NCBI GenBank assembly: GCA_903820745.1
Contig: CAIJIT010000139.1
Coordinates: forward strand, 1-64,000
Length of the DNA: 64,000 nucleotides
DNA from: an uncultured Burkholderiales bacterium
GTDB lineage: Bacteria; Pseudomonadota; Gammaproteobacteria; Burkholderiales; Burkholderiaceae_C
Direction: 5' to 3'
Every line of letters starts with the position of its first letter. Positions within the stretch are counted from its first letter, which is position 1. Made by a program: the position numbers and the translations under genes. Under the pieces are notes generated by a model. That model saw only the letters and a program-made list of their open reading frames with translations. It did no database searches and was not told the DNA's origin. Of the stretch, positions 44,193 through 52,850 are shown piece by piece.

Positions 44193-45053
44193 TCAGCCGC
44201 GTATCTCCGCAATGCCGTTATTCAGCACTACCGCGTCCCGAGCCGGGACCAGCGCGCGGAAACTCACCTTTTCCCCGTCGCGCCAGATTTCGGTGCGGAT
44301 GATTTCGCCTGGATAAACGGGCGCCGAAAAGCGCGCGTCGATCGCGATCAGTTTTGTCGGGTCGTAGTTGCACAGAGTTTTCAAAATCGCGTGCCCGGCA
44401 ACGCCGAACGTGCACAAGCCATGCAATATCGGCCCCGAGAATCCGGCGGCTCGTCCGACTGCCGGTTCGATATGCAAGGGGTTGCGATCCCCGCTCAGGC
44501 GGTAGATCAAAGCGGCCTGCGGCAGCGTTGCCAGATCGCAGACGAAGTCGGGTGCCCGGTCGGGAATCTGCTGCATCGGCTTGGACTGGCTTGTGGGGCC
44601 GTCGAAACCACCGTCCGCTCTGCAGAACGTTGTCGCACTTGCCGAGAAAACCAGATCACCGCTGTTCTTTTCGTAGACCTTGCGCTCTGAGTAGATCAAG
44701 GCGCCTTTTTCTTTGCCCTTGTCGACGATATGCGTCACTTCGGTGTTGCCGACCAGTTCGCCCTCGGGCGGAATCGGCTTGAAAAGACGTATGCCCTGTT
44801 CCGCATGCACCAGCTTGGCACGGGTGACGCCGGCCTCGGCTTTATAGAGCCAGCCCCAGGGATAGCCCAGGATCGTGGCCATGGTCGGCAAGGTCAGCAG
44901 TTCTTTTTCATAAACGAAACGCAGCTGCTGGCCATCCAATGGATCCTGGCCCAACCCGATGCCCAGGGCATACAGGATCGAGTCGTTGGCGGTGTAGCGA
45001 TGGGCGAGCCCTTCGATCTTCCAGTTCTTCAGTCGTTCATAGTTCAGTGGCAT
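44193..45053 (-). CDS. MaoC-like (R)-specific enoyl-CoA hydratase, double hot-dog
   Basis: Hydratase 2 of the MFE-2 type, 286 residues with two hot-dog halves. The first half contains NDSILYALGIGLG and the second the catalytic segment YRLSGDRNPLHIEP with the aspartate and histidine, then GFSGPILHGLCTFGVAG. It adds water to the enoyl-CoA made by the dehydrogenases. I start at the ATG 45053, which has AGGAACC upstream; the frame to 45149 has no such site. The Bug gene ends 53 bases upstream. Confidence 0.92.
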   Translation of the reverse strand: MPLNYERLKNWKIEGLAHRYTANDSILYALGIGLGQDPLDGQQLRFVYEKELLTLPTMATILGYPWGWLYKAEAGVTRAKLVHAEQGIRLFKPIPPEGELVGNTEVTHIVDKGKEKGALIYSERKVYEKNSGDLVFSASATTFCRADGGFDGPTSQSKPMQQIPDRAPDFVCDLATLPQAALIYRLSGDRNPLHIEPAVGRAAGFSGPILHGLCTFGVAGHAILKTLCNYDPTKLIAIDARFSAPVYPGEIIRTEIWRDGEKVSFRALVPARDAVVLNNGIAEIRG

Positions 45054-45106
45054 TTGAATGGTTCCTGGTTCACAAGCATGGGGTGTGGCAGCAGTCGGCG
45101 CGAATG

Positions 45107-46069
45107 TCAGTCTTTCTTGATGTCGGCTTTCCGGATGATTTCTGCCCATTTCTGGGAATCGATCTGGATTCGTTGTGCCGACTGTTCCGGACTGCTCGGG
45201 AAAGGCTCGTTGCTGTTGTCGAGGTAGGTCTTGCGGAGTTCCGGGCTGTCGAGCGCTTTCAATAGCGCCGCATTGAGCTTTTGCACAATCGGCTTTGGCG
45301 TATTTGCAGGCGCCAGAATGGCCCAGAAGGTTTCAAGGTTGTAGCCCGTCAGACCCGCTTCGTCCAGCGTGGGGACGTCCGGCAGCAGCGCAGACCTGGT
45401 CTTGGAAGAGACTGCCAGCGCGCGAAGTTTTCCGGCCTTGATGTTGGGGAGAACCGACGACAGCCCAGGAAACGCCATGTCCACCCGGCCGCTGAGCAGG
45501 TCGAGCATCATCGGTCCAGCGCCCGCGTAGGGCACGTGAACCATGCGGATCCCCGTCATGCTGTTGAAGAGTTCAGCGGCCAGATGACCGACATTGCCCA
45601 CGCCGGCCGATCCGTAATTCAGCTGACCGCCCTTGGATTTTCCCAAGGCGATCAGTTCCTTGACGTTTTTGGCTGGCACTGAAGGGTGGGTCACCAGCAC
45701 GAATTGCGAGGTCGCCGCGATACCGACCGGACTGAAATCTTTCACCGTGTCGTAAGGCACCGGCCCCAGGTGTTGGGAAATCGTCAGCGCGCCATTGCTG
45801 CCGAGCAGAATGGTGTATCCGTCAGGCTGAGCCTGTGCCACCAAACTGGCGCCGACCACGCCGCCGGCTCCGCCCCGGTTGATGACGACGATGGATTCGC
45901 CCAGCAATTCGCCGAGCTTCAAGGCCAGAGGCCGGGCAATCAGATCCGCCGTGCCGCCTGGCGCAAATGGCACGATCATGCGGATCGGCCGCGAAGGGTA
46001 TTCGTCGGCAGTTGCCGAGGCAGCCAGAAAAATCTGGAATGCCAGGATGAAGAAAATACGGTAGCGCAT
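45107..46069 (-). CDS. Bug/TctC-family periplasmic receptor
   Basis: Exported Bug-family receptor of 320 residues and first gene of the acyl-CoA operon. The signal MRYRIFFILAFQIFLAASAT is followed by YPSRPIRMIVPFAPGGTADL and VHVPYAGAGP. The ATG at 46069 has AAGGAG at ideal spacing; the frame to 46129 is not needed. Its place at the head of the operon suggests that it recognises the operon's acid substrate. Confidence 0.92.
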   Translation of the reverse strand: MRYRIFFILAFQIFLAASATADEYPSRPIRMIVPFAPGGTADLIARPLALKLGELLGESIVVINRGGAGGVVGASLVAQAQPDGYTILLGSNGALTISQHLGPVPYDTVKDFSPVGIAATSQFVLVTHPSVPAKNVKELIALGKSKGGQLNYGSAGVGNVGHLAAELFNSMTGIRMVHVPYAGAGPMMLDLLSGRVDMAFPGLSSVLPNIKAGKLRALAVSSKTRSALLPDVPTLDEAGLTGYNLETFWAILAPANTPKPIVQKLNAALLKALDSPELRKTYLDNSNEPFPSSPEQSAQRIQIDSQKWAEIIRKADIKKD

Positions 46070-46215
46070 TTTGTCTCCTTGGGATGCAGAGCATCGCTTG
46101 ATGTCGCGCCGGTTCGATGTGTATTGCAAAGCCGATCACTGCGGCTTCATAGGTGGCGTCGATCGATGATAGGGGATCGATTTGGATGCAGCAAATGATG
46201 GTTTTAGGCACTGCT

Positions 46216-46230
46216 ATCTAATTTTTAGAT
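46216..46230. promoter_or_regulatory. Candidate LysR-type box upstream of acyl-CoA operon
   Basis: Perfect inverted repeat ATCTAA-N3-TTAGAT, which contains a T-N11-A core. It lies about 147 bases before the first operon gene (46069). The LysR gene at 34958 at the far end of the operon is the natural candidate to bind it. Another repeated ATCGAT pair lies at about 46162-46181. The rest of the space 46070-46427 holds the repeat element at 46306 and no gene I can support. Confidence 0.42.
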
Positions 46231-46305
46231 GGACAGTCGCGCTCACGCGGAGGCGCTGCATGCCCCGGCTTTGAAGTGGAGCAGGATTTTTCCGCCTGGA
46301 TTTGT

Positions 46306-46377
46306 TCGAAAAAACCCATTCAGTCTGAGGGTAAAGCCGGGAGCAAGCGCCGCGCCAGGACGGTCATACTTGCCCCG
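46306..46377 (+). repeat. Two-block conserved element, copy A (upstream of cupin gene)
   Basis: A 26-base block at 46306-46331 (containing CCATTCAGTCTGAGGG) and a 17-base block at 46361-46377 (CGGTCATACTTGCCCCG) are separated by 29 bases. The same pair, with the same spacing, occurs at 46975-47046. The middle part differs. Copy A ends 50 bases before the cupin ATG, so it covers the likely promoter. Confidence 0.65.
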
Positions 46378-46427
46378 CGGCGCTTGAATTCGCGGCCCGC
46401 TGGCACCCAAAACCCACAAGGAGACCT

Positions 46428-46817
46428 ATGAAAAAGACCATCTTGGCCGCGGGAATCGCGGTTTTTGCCTTGACCGGCATCGCGCTTGCCCAGCAGGCCG
46501 GCTTCACGCGCATCGCGCTGCAGACCCAGGACCTCAGTGCACCCGGCCGGGTCGCCGTGCAGGCCAGGGCCGAATTCGAGCCCGGGGTGGCGGCGGGCAG
46601 GCACACCCATCCGGGCGAAGAGCTGGGCTATGTGCTCGAAGGCCAGTTGGAACTGCGCATCGATGGTCAGGCGCCCAGAATCGTCAAAGCCGGCGAGACC
46701 TTCTTCGTGTCTGCGGGTCTGGTGCATGACGGCGTGAATACCGGCAGCAGCAAGGCCAAGGTACTGGCCACCTATGTGGTCGAAAAAGGCAAACCGGTGG
46801 CGACACCGGCCAATTGA
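46428..46817 (+). CDS. Secreted cupin-domain protein
   Basis: Small cupin of 129 residues with a signal peptide (MKKTILAAGIAVFALTGIAL, cleaved near LAQ). The metal-binding set is H59, H61 and E65 in RHTHPGEELGYVLEG, and H100 in SAGLVHDGVN in the second cupin motif. It is a periplasmic single-domain cupin of unknown reaction. GGAG lies before the ATG. It stands alone, flanked on both sides by copies of the same 72-base element. Confidence 0.9.
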   Translation: MKKTILAAGIAVFALTGIALAQQAGFTRIALQTQDLSAPGRVAVQARAEFEPGVAAGRHTHPGEELGYVLEGQLELRIDGQAPRIVKAGETFFVSAGLVHDGVNTGSSKAKVLATYVVEKGKPVATPAN

Positions 46818-46821
46818 TTTC

Positions 46822-46843
46822 CGGCCTTCAAGCAGCCAGGCCG
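46822..46843. other. Inverted repeat after cupin gene
   Basis: CGGCCT and AGGCCG form a 6-base stem around a 10-base loop, four bases after the cupin stop. There is no T-run, so if it ends transcription it is not a standard intrinsic terminator. The rest of 46818-47217 has copy B of the repeat element and no gene I can support. Confidence 0.3.
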
Positions 46844-46974
46844 ACACTTGTTGCCCCGGCCTTTCCCGAAGCGGTTTCGGCCGCCGTTATCCGCTGGAAA
46901 CGGCGCCATCTCCATGCCGATCGCGATGGTCGGCTGGGAAGAAGCCGGGCTGACCCGCGCCGCGCTGTGCCGGC

Positions 46975-47046
46975 TCGAAAAAATCCATTCAGTCCGAGGG
47001 AAACCTCGCTCGGATGAGCCGAATTTGATCGGTCATACTTGCTCCG
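46975..47046 (+). repeat. Two-block conserved element, copy B (upstream of gluzincin gene)
   Basis: Blocks at 46975-47000 (CCATTCAGTCCGAGGG core) and 47030-47046 (CGGTCATACTTGCTCCG) match copy A with two and one mismatches. Block-to-block distance is identical (55 bases start to start). It precedes the secreted metalloprotease-like gene at 47218 by 171 bases. Confidence 0.65.
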
Positions 47047-47217
47047 AAGGGTTGCCTGTGCCCTGCTGCCCGCCTTGCGGCGGCAACCGGTCAAAGCTCG
47101 ACCACAGCCCTTTTTTCGCGTCTGGCCGATCGCCGCCGACAGAGTGGCGCTGGCTCGCCTGCGGCTGAAGCTGCAGCGCCGCAGGCAAGTTCTGCTACCG
47201 TTCGCGGCTCGAACGGA

Positions 47218-49083
47218 ATGCATCAAATGCCAGTCAAATCCAGCTCAATTTTTTGCGCGACCATACGCTGTGCCACCGTCAGGCTTGGCACCCTGGGTCT
47301 GGCCTGGCTATGCCTGGCAGGCCCGGGCCGGGCGGAAATAAGCCTGGCGACTGCGGCCGGCGAGGACCGCTGGTCCCGGCAGGTCGAGGCGCAATGGCTG
47401 CCGCGCACCCGCGCGGCCCTGCAATCGGTTGACTTGCTGGCGCGCAGTCAATATGGCGTCGACCTCGGCGATCGTTTGAAACTGGGCCTGGCGGCAGCGC
47501 CCAAGGCCGGCTTGCCCGAAGGACTGACGCTGCTGCTGGTCGAGGCGGGCCTGGGTGAAGCCGAGTTGCGTCAACGTGCGTTGATCCGGCCGGTGCGCTT
47601 GGCCATGCAGGCGCTGGTCGACCATTTGAGCCAGGGCCAGACCAAGAAATTGCCGTCCTGGCTGCCGGCTGGCTTGGCCGAAATGGTGGCCTGGCAGACG
47701 CTGGCCGAGCAGGGCTTGCCGCCGTTGCAGACCGCTCTGCCGGCGCTCAGCCGGCCGGCGATTGCCGATCCCTTGCGAGCCGAACAACTGCTGCAGGCCC
47801 AGCAGCGCGCCCGCCTGAATCTGCAGCTCAGTCGGGCGGCTGTTGAAGCCTTGCAGAGCCGCCTGGGCGCTGACTTTCATCCGCGCATGCGGGCTTATCT
47901 GCAAGCTGCCGGACAGGACGGTTTTGATGCCAACGGGCAGTTTGCTGCGGCCTTTGGCATCAGCCCGAACGACTTGCTGCAGCAGGTCGAAGCCAAGCCG
48001 GCGGCAAGCCCTGTCAAGGCTGTCCCGGCGCTGCGTCCGGTGACGCTGGTCGATACCAGCAATGACAAGCCTGAAGTCCGCAAGGCCTGGACGGCCTTCA
48101 TGGCGGCGGCCAAGCCACGCGCGCTGGCCTTCTCGGCCGATGGCAGCTGGGGCCTGGGCGAGGCCAGCCGCCGGTCGATCGACCTTGCGCTGGCAGGCTG
48201 CCGCAGCATGGGGGGCAGCCAATGCCGCTTGATCGCGCTTGACGACGAGATCGTGCTGCGCCCCGACCGCGCCCAAGTGGCGGTGCAGATGGGCGGCTAT
48301 GTGAACGACGAATTTGCGCAGCAGGTCGAACGCGACTGGCTCGGTCTGGTGCGCCAGGCCAGCGCTGAATTCGACCGCCTGGTCAACGACGTCCTGAAGG
48401 TCCGCCTGACGCGCGACACCCAGATCTACCTCGGTGCCGGCGTCGATGACTATGCGCAGATCCTGTACAAGGACATGGACCTGAGTGAATCGCGCGCCGA
48501 GCTGCAGGGCGAGCTCAGCGGCGGCCTGTCGAACAGCCGGGGCCAGATTGCGCTCAAGTTCACGCCCAAGCAGAACCGCACGGCAGCTTATGAGCTGGCG
48601 GTCAAGACCACCTTGCATGAGTTGACCCATGAGTTGCAGAAGCAGCTCGACAACAACCATGCCGGTTTCAGGCCGCCGGTGTGGATTCGCGAAGGCACGG
48701 CCGATCTGATCGCGCATCTGCTCGCACCACAGGTCCGTTTTGATGACGTCGAGGCGCAAGCGCTGCGCAACTGGCGCGAGCGCATCCTCGGCTGGTGGCG
48801 CAGCGGCAACAAGACCGGCTTGAAGCCCGATGATCTGGTCGGCCTCACCGGTCAGGGCTGGCTGATGATGATGAAGGACAAGCGCGGCAACTACCAGATG
48901 GCCGGCTTGATGAGCATGTATCTGCAGGCCATCACCGGGCCGGCATTCCTGCCTGCCTGGGTCGAATATCACCGTCTGGCCGGCCAGAAGCACCGCTCGG
49001 CGCGGGCTTCATTCGAGCTGGCTTTCGGCCTCAGCGAGGCGGATTTCCTCGCCGATTTCAAGCAATGGCTGGCGCTGCAATGA
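47218..49083 (+). CDS. Secreted gluzincin-like metalloprotease of unknown family
   Basis: Exported protein of 621 residues that I do not recognise as a named family. The signal peptide ends near GRAEI (about residue 40). The zinc site is clear: HELTH at residues 467-471 and EGTAD at 492-496, the HExxH...ExxxD pattern of gluzincins. The first 430 residues are rich in Q, A and L and probably helical. Start at 47218; a second ATG three codons on is possible. It stands alone behind copy B of the repeat element and converges on the molybdenum hydroxylase operon. Confidence 0.85.
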   Translation: MHQMPVKSSSIFCATIRCATVRLGTLGLAWLCLAGPGRAEISLATAAGEDRWSRQVEAQWLPRTRAALQSVDLLARSQYGVDLGDRLKLGLAAAPKAGLPEGLTLLLVEAGLGEAELRQRALIRPVRLAMQALVDHLSQGQTKKLPSWLPAGLAEMVAWQTLAEQGLPPLQTALPALSRPAIADPLRAEQLLQAQQRARLNLQLSRAAVEALQSRLGADFHPRMRAYLQAAGQDGFDANGQFAAAFGISPNDLLQQVEAKPAASPVKAVPALRPVTLVDTSNDKPEVRKAWTAFMAAAKPRALAFSADGSWGLGEASRRSIDLALAGCRSMGGSQCRLIALDDEIVLRPDRAQVAVQMGGYVNDEFAQQVERDWLGLVRQASAEFDRLVNDVLKVRLTRDTQIYLGAGVDDYAQILYKDMDLSESRAELQGELSGGLSNSRGQIALKFTPKQNRTAAYELAVKTTLHELTHELQKQLDNNHAGFRPPVWIREGTADLIAHLLAPQVRFDDVEAQALRNWRERILGWWRSGNKTGLKPDDLVGLTGQGWLMMMKDKRGNYQMAGLMSMYLQAITGPAFLPAWVEYHRLAGQKHRSARASFELAFGLSEADFLADFKQWLALQ

Positions 49084-49109
49084 GGCCATCGCGCTCAGCC
49101 TGCTTGTCC

Positions 49110-51488
49110 TTAGACGGCGCCCAGCGCTTGCAGGATTTTCTCGGGCGTGAAGGGCTGTGAAAACACCGCTGCGCCATGCGGGCGCAGGGCATCGTTGATC
49201 GCGTTCATCACCGCTGCCGGTGCGCCAGCGGTGCCGGCTTCGCCAGCGCCCTTGGCGCCGAGTTGTGAGCTCAGCGTCGGCGTCTGCACATGGGCGACGA
49301 CGATGTCGGGCATCTCGCCGGCCATCGGCACCAGGTAGTCGGCCATGCTGCCATTGAGCAACTGGCCGCCGCTGTCGTAGAGGCATTCCTCATAGAGAGC
49401 GCCGCCGATGCCCTGCACGATCGCGCCGCGCATCTGCTCGTCGACCAGCATCGGGTTGATGACGCGGCCGCAGTCTTCCACCGCCCAATGCTTGAGCAGC
49501 TTGACGAAGCCGGTCTCGATGTCGACCTCGACATAGGAGGCCTGCACGCCGTTGGTGAAGATGAAGGGGTAGTCGCGCTGGGCGTAATGGCGTGTCACCA
49601 TCAGCTCGGGCGTGAAGCCCGCTGGCAAGGTGTCGGGCCTGAAATAGGCGACGCGGCCAAGCTCGGACAGCGCCATCAGCTCGGCCTTGCTCGCAGCGTC
49701 GATCACCGCATCGCGGTGCAGCGCCAGCTCGGCCGCCGGCCGGCCCAGGATCGCCGCGGCCACCAGCAGGATGTTCTGGCGCAGCGCCTGTCCGGCTTGC
49801 AGCACCGCTTCGCCGCCGATACCGGCACCGCGCGAGGCCCAGGTGCCGCCACCATAAGGCGTGACATCGGTGTCGCCGGTAACGACGCGGACCTTGTCCA
49901 TCGACACGCCGACTGCGTCGGCGGCAATCTGCGCAAAGATGGCTTCATTGCCCTGGCCCTGCTCGCCGACGCTGACCAGCACAGTGATGCTGCCGGTCGG
50001 CTCGAAGCGGGCAGTCGCGCCGTCCTGTGCCGCGATACGTGCGCCGCCGACACCGTAGAAAGCCGCCCCCGGATTGGTCAACTCGATCAGCGCGGCGAAG
50101 CCGATGCCGCGGTAGATACCGCGCAAACGCAGCGCGGCCTGTTCGGCCAGCAGCGCGGGGTAGTCGATCAGCGTTTCGATCTTGTTTAGGCATTGCTGGT
50201 GCGAGAGTTTTTCCAGCCGGATGCCTGATGCGCCGGTGGCCGGGTAGGCGTCGTCGCGGATCACATTGCGCTTGCGGAATTCGAGCGCGTCCATACCCAG
50301 CTTGGCCGCCGCCAGATCGACCAGACCTTCGGTCACCGCGCAGGCGATCGGGTGACCGACACCGCGGTATTGACAGGTCGGCGTCTTGTTCAGGAACACC
50401 ACTTTGAGCTGCGCCCGGTATTGCTTGTGCTGGTAGGGGCCGCCGGTCAGGTTGACGACCTGGTTGCCCTCGATCGCGCTGGTGCGCGGGAACATCGAGT
50501 AAGGGCCGATGCCGGTCAGGTCGTCGATCTCGAAGGCGAGGATGTCGCCTTCCTTTGAAGCGGCGATGCGTCCCTTGATGCGGTGTTCGCGCGCATGGAT
50601 GTCGCTGGTGAAGGACTCGAGCCGGTCGGCAACGAACTTCACCGGCCGCTGCAGCAGCAAGGCCATCGCCACGGTGGCGAAGTCATCCGGATAGGCGTGG
50701 ACCTTGATGCCGAACGAGCCACCGACATCCTTGCAAACCACCCGCACCGCCGATTCGGCCAGGCCGAACTGGCGCGAATACAGGTCCTGCATCATGTGCG
50801 GAGCCTGCTGCGAGTGGTAGACGGTCAGGCGCTGGTCGCCCGGGTTCCAATCGGCGATCTGGCAGCGCGGCTCGAGCGTCACGCCGGTATGGCGGCCGAA
50901 ATCGAAGGTCGCTTCGGCCACCACCGCGGCGCTGGCAAATGCCGCGTCGACGCCACCGGTATCGAGGCTGCGGCCAAAGCATTGGTTGTCGCCGAGCTCG
51001 GGGTGGATCAAGGGCGTGCCGGGGTCGAGCGCGGTGCTCATCTCGGTCGCTGCAGGCAAGGCTTCCCATTCGACCTGCAGGTACTGCAGCGCGTCTTCGG
51101 CCTGCGCGCGGGTCTCGGCCACCACCGCCACCACCGGCTCGCCCTGCCAGCAGGCGCGGTCGATGGCCAGCGCATATTGGGGTGCTGATTTCATGCCGGC
51201 CAGATGGCCCAACGTGGCGACCCAGGGTTTGCAGACGGCAGCGACTTCAGCGCCATCGAAGACGCCCAGCACGCCCGGCATCATGCGAGCAAAGCTGCGC
51301 TCGATGCTGACGATGCGGCAATGCGCGACCGGTGAGCGCCAGTAGACGACATGGCACAGGCGCGGTAGTTTGAGGTCATCGACATAACTGCCGCGACCTT
51401 CAACCAGGCGGCGCGCGCCGGTGCGGCTGATTGAAGCGCCGATATAGCGCGGGTCGACGGTGACCGGGTTCATCTCTTGGGCGCTCAT
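49110..51488 (-). CDS. Molybdenum hydroxylase large subunit (xanthine dehydrogenase family)
   Basis: Molybdopterin-cytosine-dinucleotide-binding catalytic subunit, 792 residues. It carries YIGASISRTGARRLVEGRG at the N-terminus, DVGGSFGIKVHAY, the active-site loop CQYRGVGHPIA and the catalytic glutamate region GAKGAGEAGTAG. The loop has no cysteine, so it is not a CO dehydrogenase of the CoxL form I type. It hydroxylates a heteroaromatic or other substrate with water. The start overlaps the iron-sulfur subunit stop (ATGA). With the flavin monooxygenase at 54752, a nitrogen heterocycle is plausible. Confidence 0.92.
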   Translation of the reverse strand: MSAQEMNPVTVDPRYIGASISRTGARRLVEGRGSYVDDLKLPRLCHVVYWRSPVAHCRIVSIERSFARMMPGVLGVFDGAEVAAVCKPWVATLGHLAGMKSAPQYALAIDRACWQGEPVVAVVAETRAQAEDALQYLQVEWEALPAATEMSTALDPGTPLIHPELGDNQCFGRSLDTGGVDAAFASAAVVAEATFDFGRHTGVTLEPRCQIADWNPGDQRLTVYHSQQAPHMMQDLYSRQFGLAESAVRVVCKDVGGSFGIKVHAYPDDFATVAMALLLQRPVKFVADRLESFTSDIHAREHRIKGRIAASKEGDILAFEIDDLTGIGPYSMFPRTSAIEGNQVVNLTGGPYQHKQYRAQLKVVFLNKTPTCQYRGVGHPIACAVTEGLVDLAAAKLGMDALEFRKRNVIRDDAYPATGASGIRLEKLSHQQCLNKIETLIDYPALLAEQAALRLRGIYRGIGFAALIELTNPGAAFYGVGGARIAAQDGATARFEPTGSITVLVSVGEQGQGNEAIFAQIAADAVGVSMDKVRVVTGDTDVTPYGGGTWASRGAGIGGEAVLQAGQALRQNILLVAAAILGRPAAELALHRDAVIDAASKAELMALSELGRVAYFRPDTLPAGFTPELMVTRHYAQRDYPFIFTNGVQASYVEVDIETGFVKLLKHWAVEDCGRVINPMLVDEQMRGAIVQGIGGALYEECLYDSGGQLLNGSMADYLVPMAGEMPDIVVAHVQTPTLSSQLGAKGAGEAGTAGAPAAVMNAINDALRPHGAAVFSQPFTPEKILQALGAV

Positions 51489-51976
51489 TGGGCGGCTCCG
51501 GCTTTGCGGCTGGCCAGCACATCGCAGATCGCGTCGACGATGGCCTGATAACCGGTACATCTGCAGTAATTGCCCGAGATCCAGTTGCGCACCTGTTCGC
51601 GGTCAGCATCGGGTTGGGTTTCGATCAGCTCGGCCGCAGCCATCAGCATGCCCGGCGTGCAAAAGCCGCATTGCAGCGCATTGCGTGCGACGAAGGCGTC
51701 CTGCAAATCCTTCATGCTGCGGCCGGCGGTCAGGCCTTCCACTGTCTCGACGCTGCGTCCATCGGCTTGTACTGCCAGGACCAGACAGCCGCGCACGACC
51801 TGGCCGTCGAGGCGCACCGTGCAAGCCCCGCAGACGCCATGCTCGCAGCCCAGATGCGAGCCGGTCAGCCCCAGGTCTTCGCGCAAGAAGTCGACCAGAT
51901 GCTGGCGCGGCGCGACTTCGCAGTGGCGCGCCTGGCCGTTGACGGTCAGATGGATCAGGTGTTTGTCGTTCATCAT
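51485..51976 (-). CDS. Molybdenum hydroxylase [2Fe-2S] small subunit
   Basis: Iron-sulfur subunit of 163 residues. It has two clusters: the plant-type set CEHGVCGACTVRLDG with a following VRGC, and the C-terminal set CGFCTPGML and NYCRCTGYQ. It passes electrons from the molybdenum centre to the FAD subunit. Overlaps both neighbours by a few bases, so the three subunits are coupled. Confidence 0.96.
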   Translation of the reverse strand: MMNDKHLIHLTVNGQARHCEVAPRQHLVDFLREDLGLTGSHLGCEHGVCGACTVRLDGQVVRGCLVLAVQADGRSVETVEGLTAGRSMKDLQDAFVARNALQCGFCTPGMLMAAAELIETQPDADREQVRNWISGNYCRCTGYQAIVDAICDVLASRKAGAAQ

Positions 51977-52839
51977 GGGGTTCCAGGATTCAGCATGGCG
52001 GTCAGGCCGCGGCGCGCCAGCACCAGCGCGAGATGGCGCTTGGTGGCGGCCGAGTTGGTCAGGTCGGCGAGCGGGTCCAGTTCGCTGCGCAGCACCTCAA
52101 GCAAGGGCTCGAGCAGGTCAGCGGTCAGCGGCCGCTGGCCCAGCCAGGTTTCGGCCGCCGTTGCGCGCAGCGGTGTCTTGCCAAGCCCCAGGAAGGCCAG
52201 CTTGACGCCAACCAGACCACCTTGTGCACGAGTCGCTGCCAGCGCCAGCCCGACGATCGCGTAATCGCCGTGGCGCCTTGCCAACTCGTCGAATGCAAAC
52301 AACTGGTCGGGCGCCGCGATCGGCAACTCGCAGGCGGTGATCAACTCGCCTTCGGCCAAAGCGGTGCTGTAAAGGTCGAGAAAGAAATCCTGCGCCGCGA
52401 TGCGGCGCTCGCCCTTGGCGCTTTGCACCACGACGATGCCGTCGAGCGCCATCAGGCAGGCCGGCCATTCGGCCGCCGGATCGGCATAAGCAATCGAGCC
52501 ACCCCAGGTGCCGAGGTTCCTGATCGCGCGGTGCGCGATATGCGGCGCGGCCAGGCTCAACAGCGGCGTATGTTGGGCGACCAGCGCCGAGACTTCGATC
52601 TCGCTATGGGTTGCCAGCGCACCGATGCGCAGGAAACTGCCCTGCAATGAAATGCCTTTCAGCGCGGTGATGCCGGTGATGTCGATCAGCAGCGCGGGTT
52701 CGGACAAACGCATGTTCAGCGTCGCCAGCAGCGTCTGACCGCCGGCCAGCAGGCGCGCTTCGTCGCCATAGTCGGCTTGCAGTTGGAACACCGCGTCGAG
52801 GTGGCGCGGCTTGATGTAGTCGAAGGCAGGGGCTTTCAT
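51973..52839 (-). CDS. Molybdenum hydroxylase FAD-binding medium subunit
   Basis: FAD subunit of the CoxM/xanthine dehydrogenase type, 288 residues. FAD contacts are the pyrophosphate loop LLAGGQTLLATLNMRL and the second loop LGTWGGSIAYADPAAEWPA, a variant of the usual TIGGN. Start at the ATG 52839; the frame to 52914 overlaps the CoxG-like gene. It accepts electrons from the iron-sulfur subunit and passes them to the respiratory chain or NAD. Confidence 0.93.
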   Translation of the reverse strand: MKAPAFDYIKPRHLDAVFQLQADYGDEARLLAGGQTLLATLNMRLSEPALLIDITGITALKGISLQGSFLRIGALATHSEIEVSALVAQHTPLLSLAAPHIAHRAIRNLGTWGGSIAYADPAAEWPACLMALDGIVVVQSAKGERRIAAQDFFLDLYSTALAEGELITACELPIAAPDQLFAFDELARRHGDYAIVGLALAATRAQGGLVGVKLAFLGLGKTPLRATAAETWLGQRPLTADLLEPLLEVLRSELDPLADLTNSAATKRHLALVLARRGLTAMLNPGTP

Positions 52840-52850
52840 GGCGGCTCCGG

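Noticed and set aside
46848-47168. 106-residue plus-strand frame between the cupin and gluzincin genes
   Set aside because: It runs through the conserved repeat element, has no ribosome binding site and no family features.
47308-48993. 561-residue minus-strand open frame
   Set aside because: Antisense to the secreted gluzincin-like gene. The plus frame has a signal peptide and a complete zinc motif; this one has only runs of Q, A and L typical of shadows.
49290-50189. 299-residue plus-strand open frame
   Set aside because: Antisense to the molybdenum hydroxylase large subunit.
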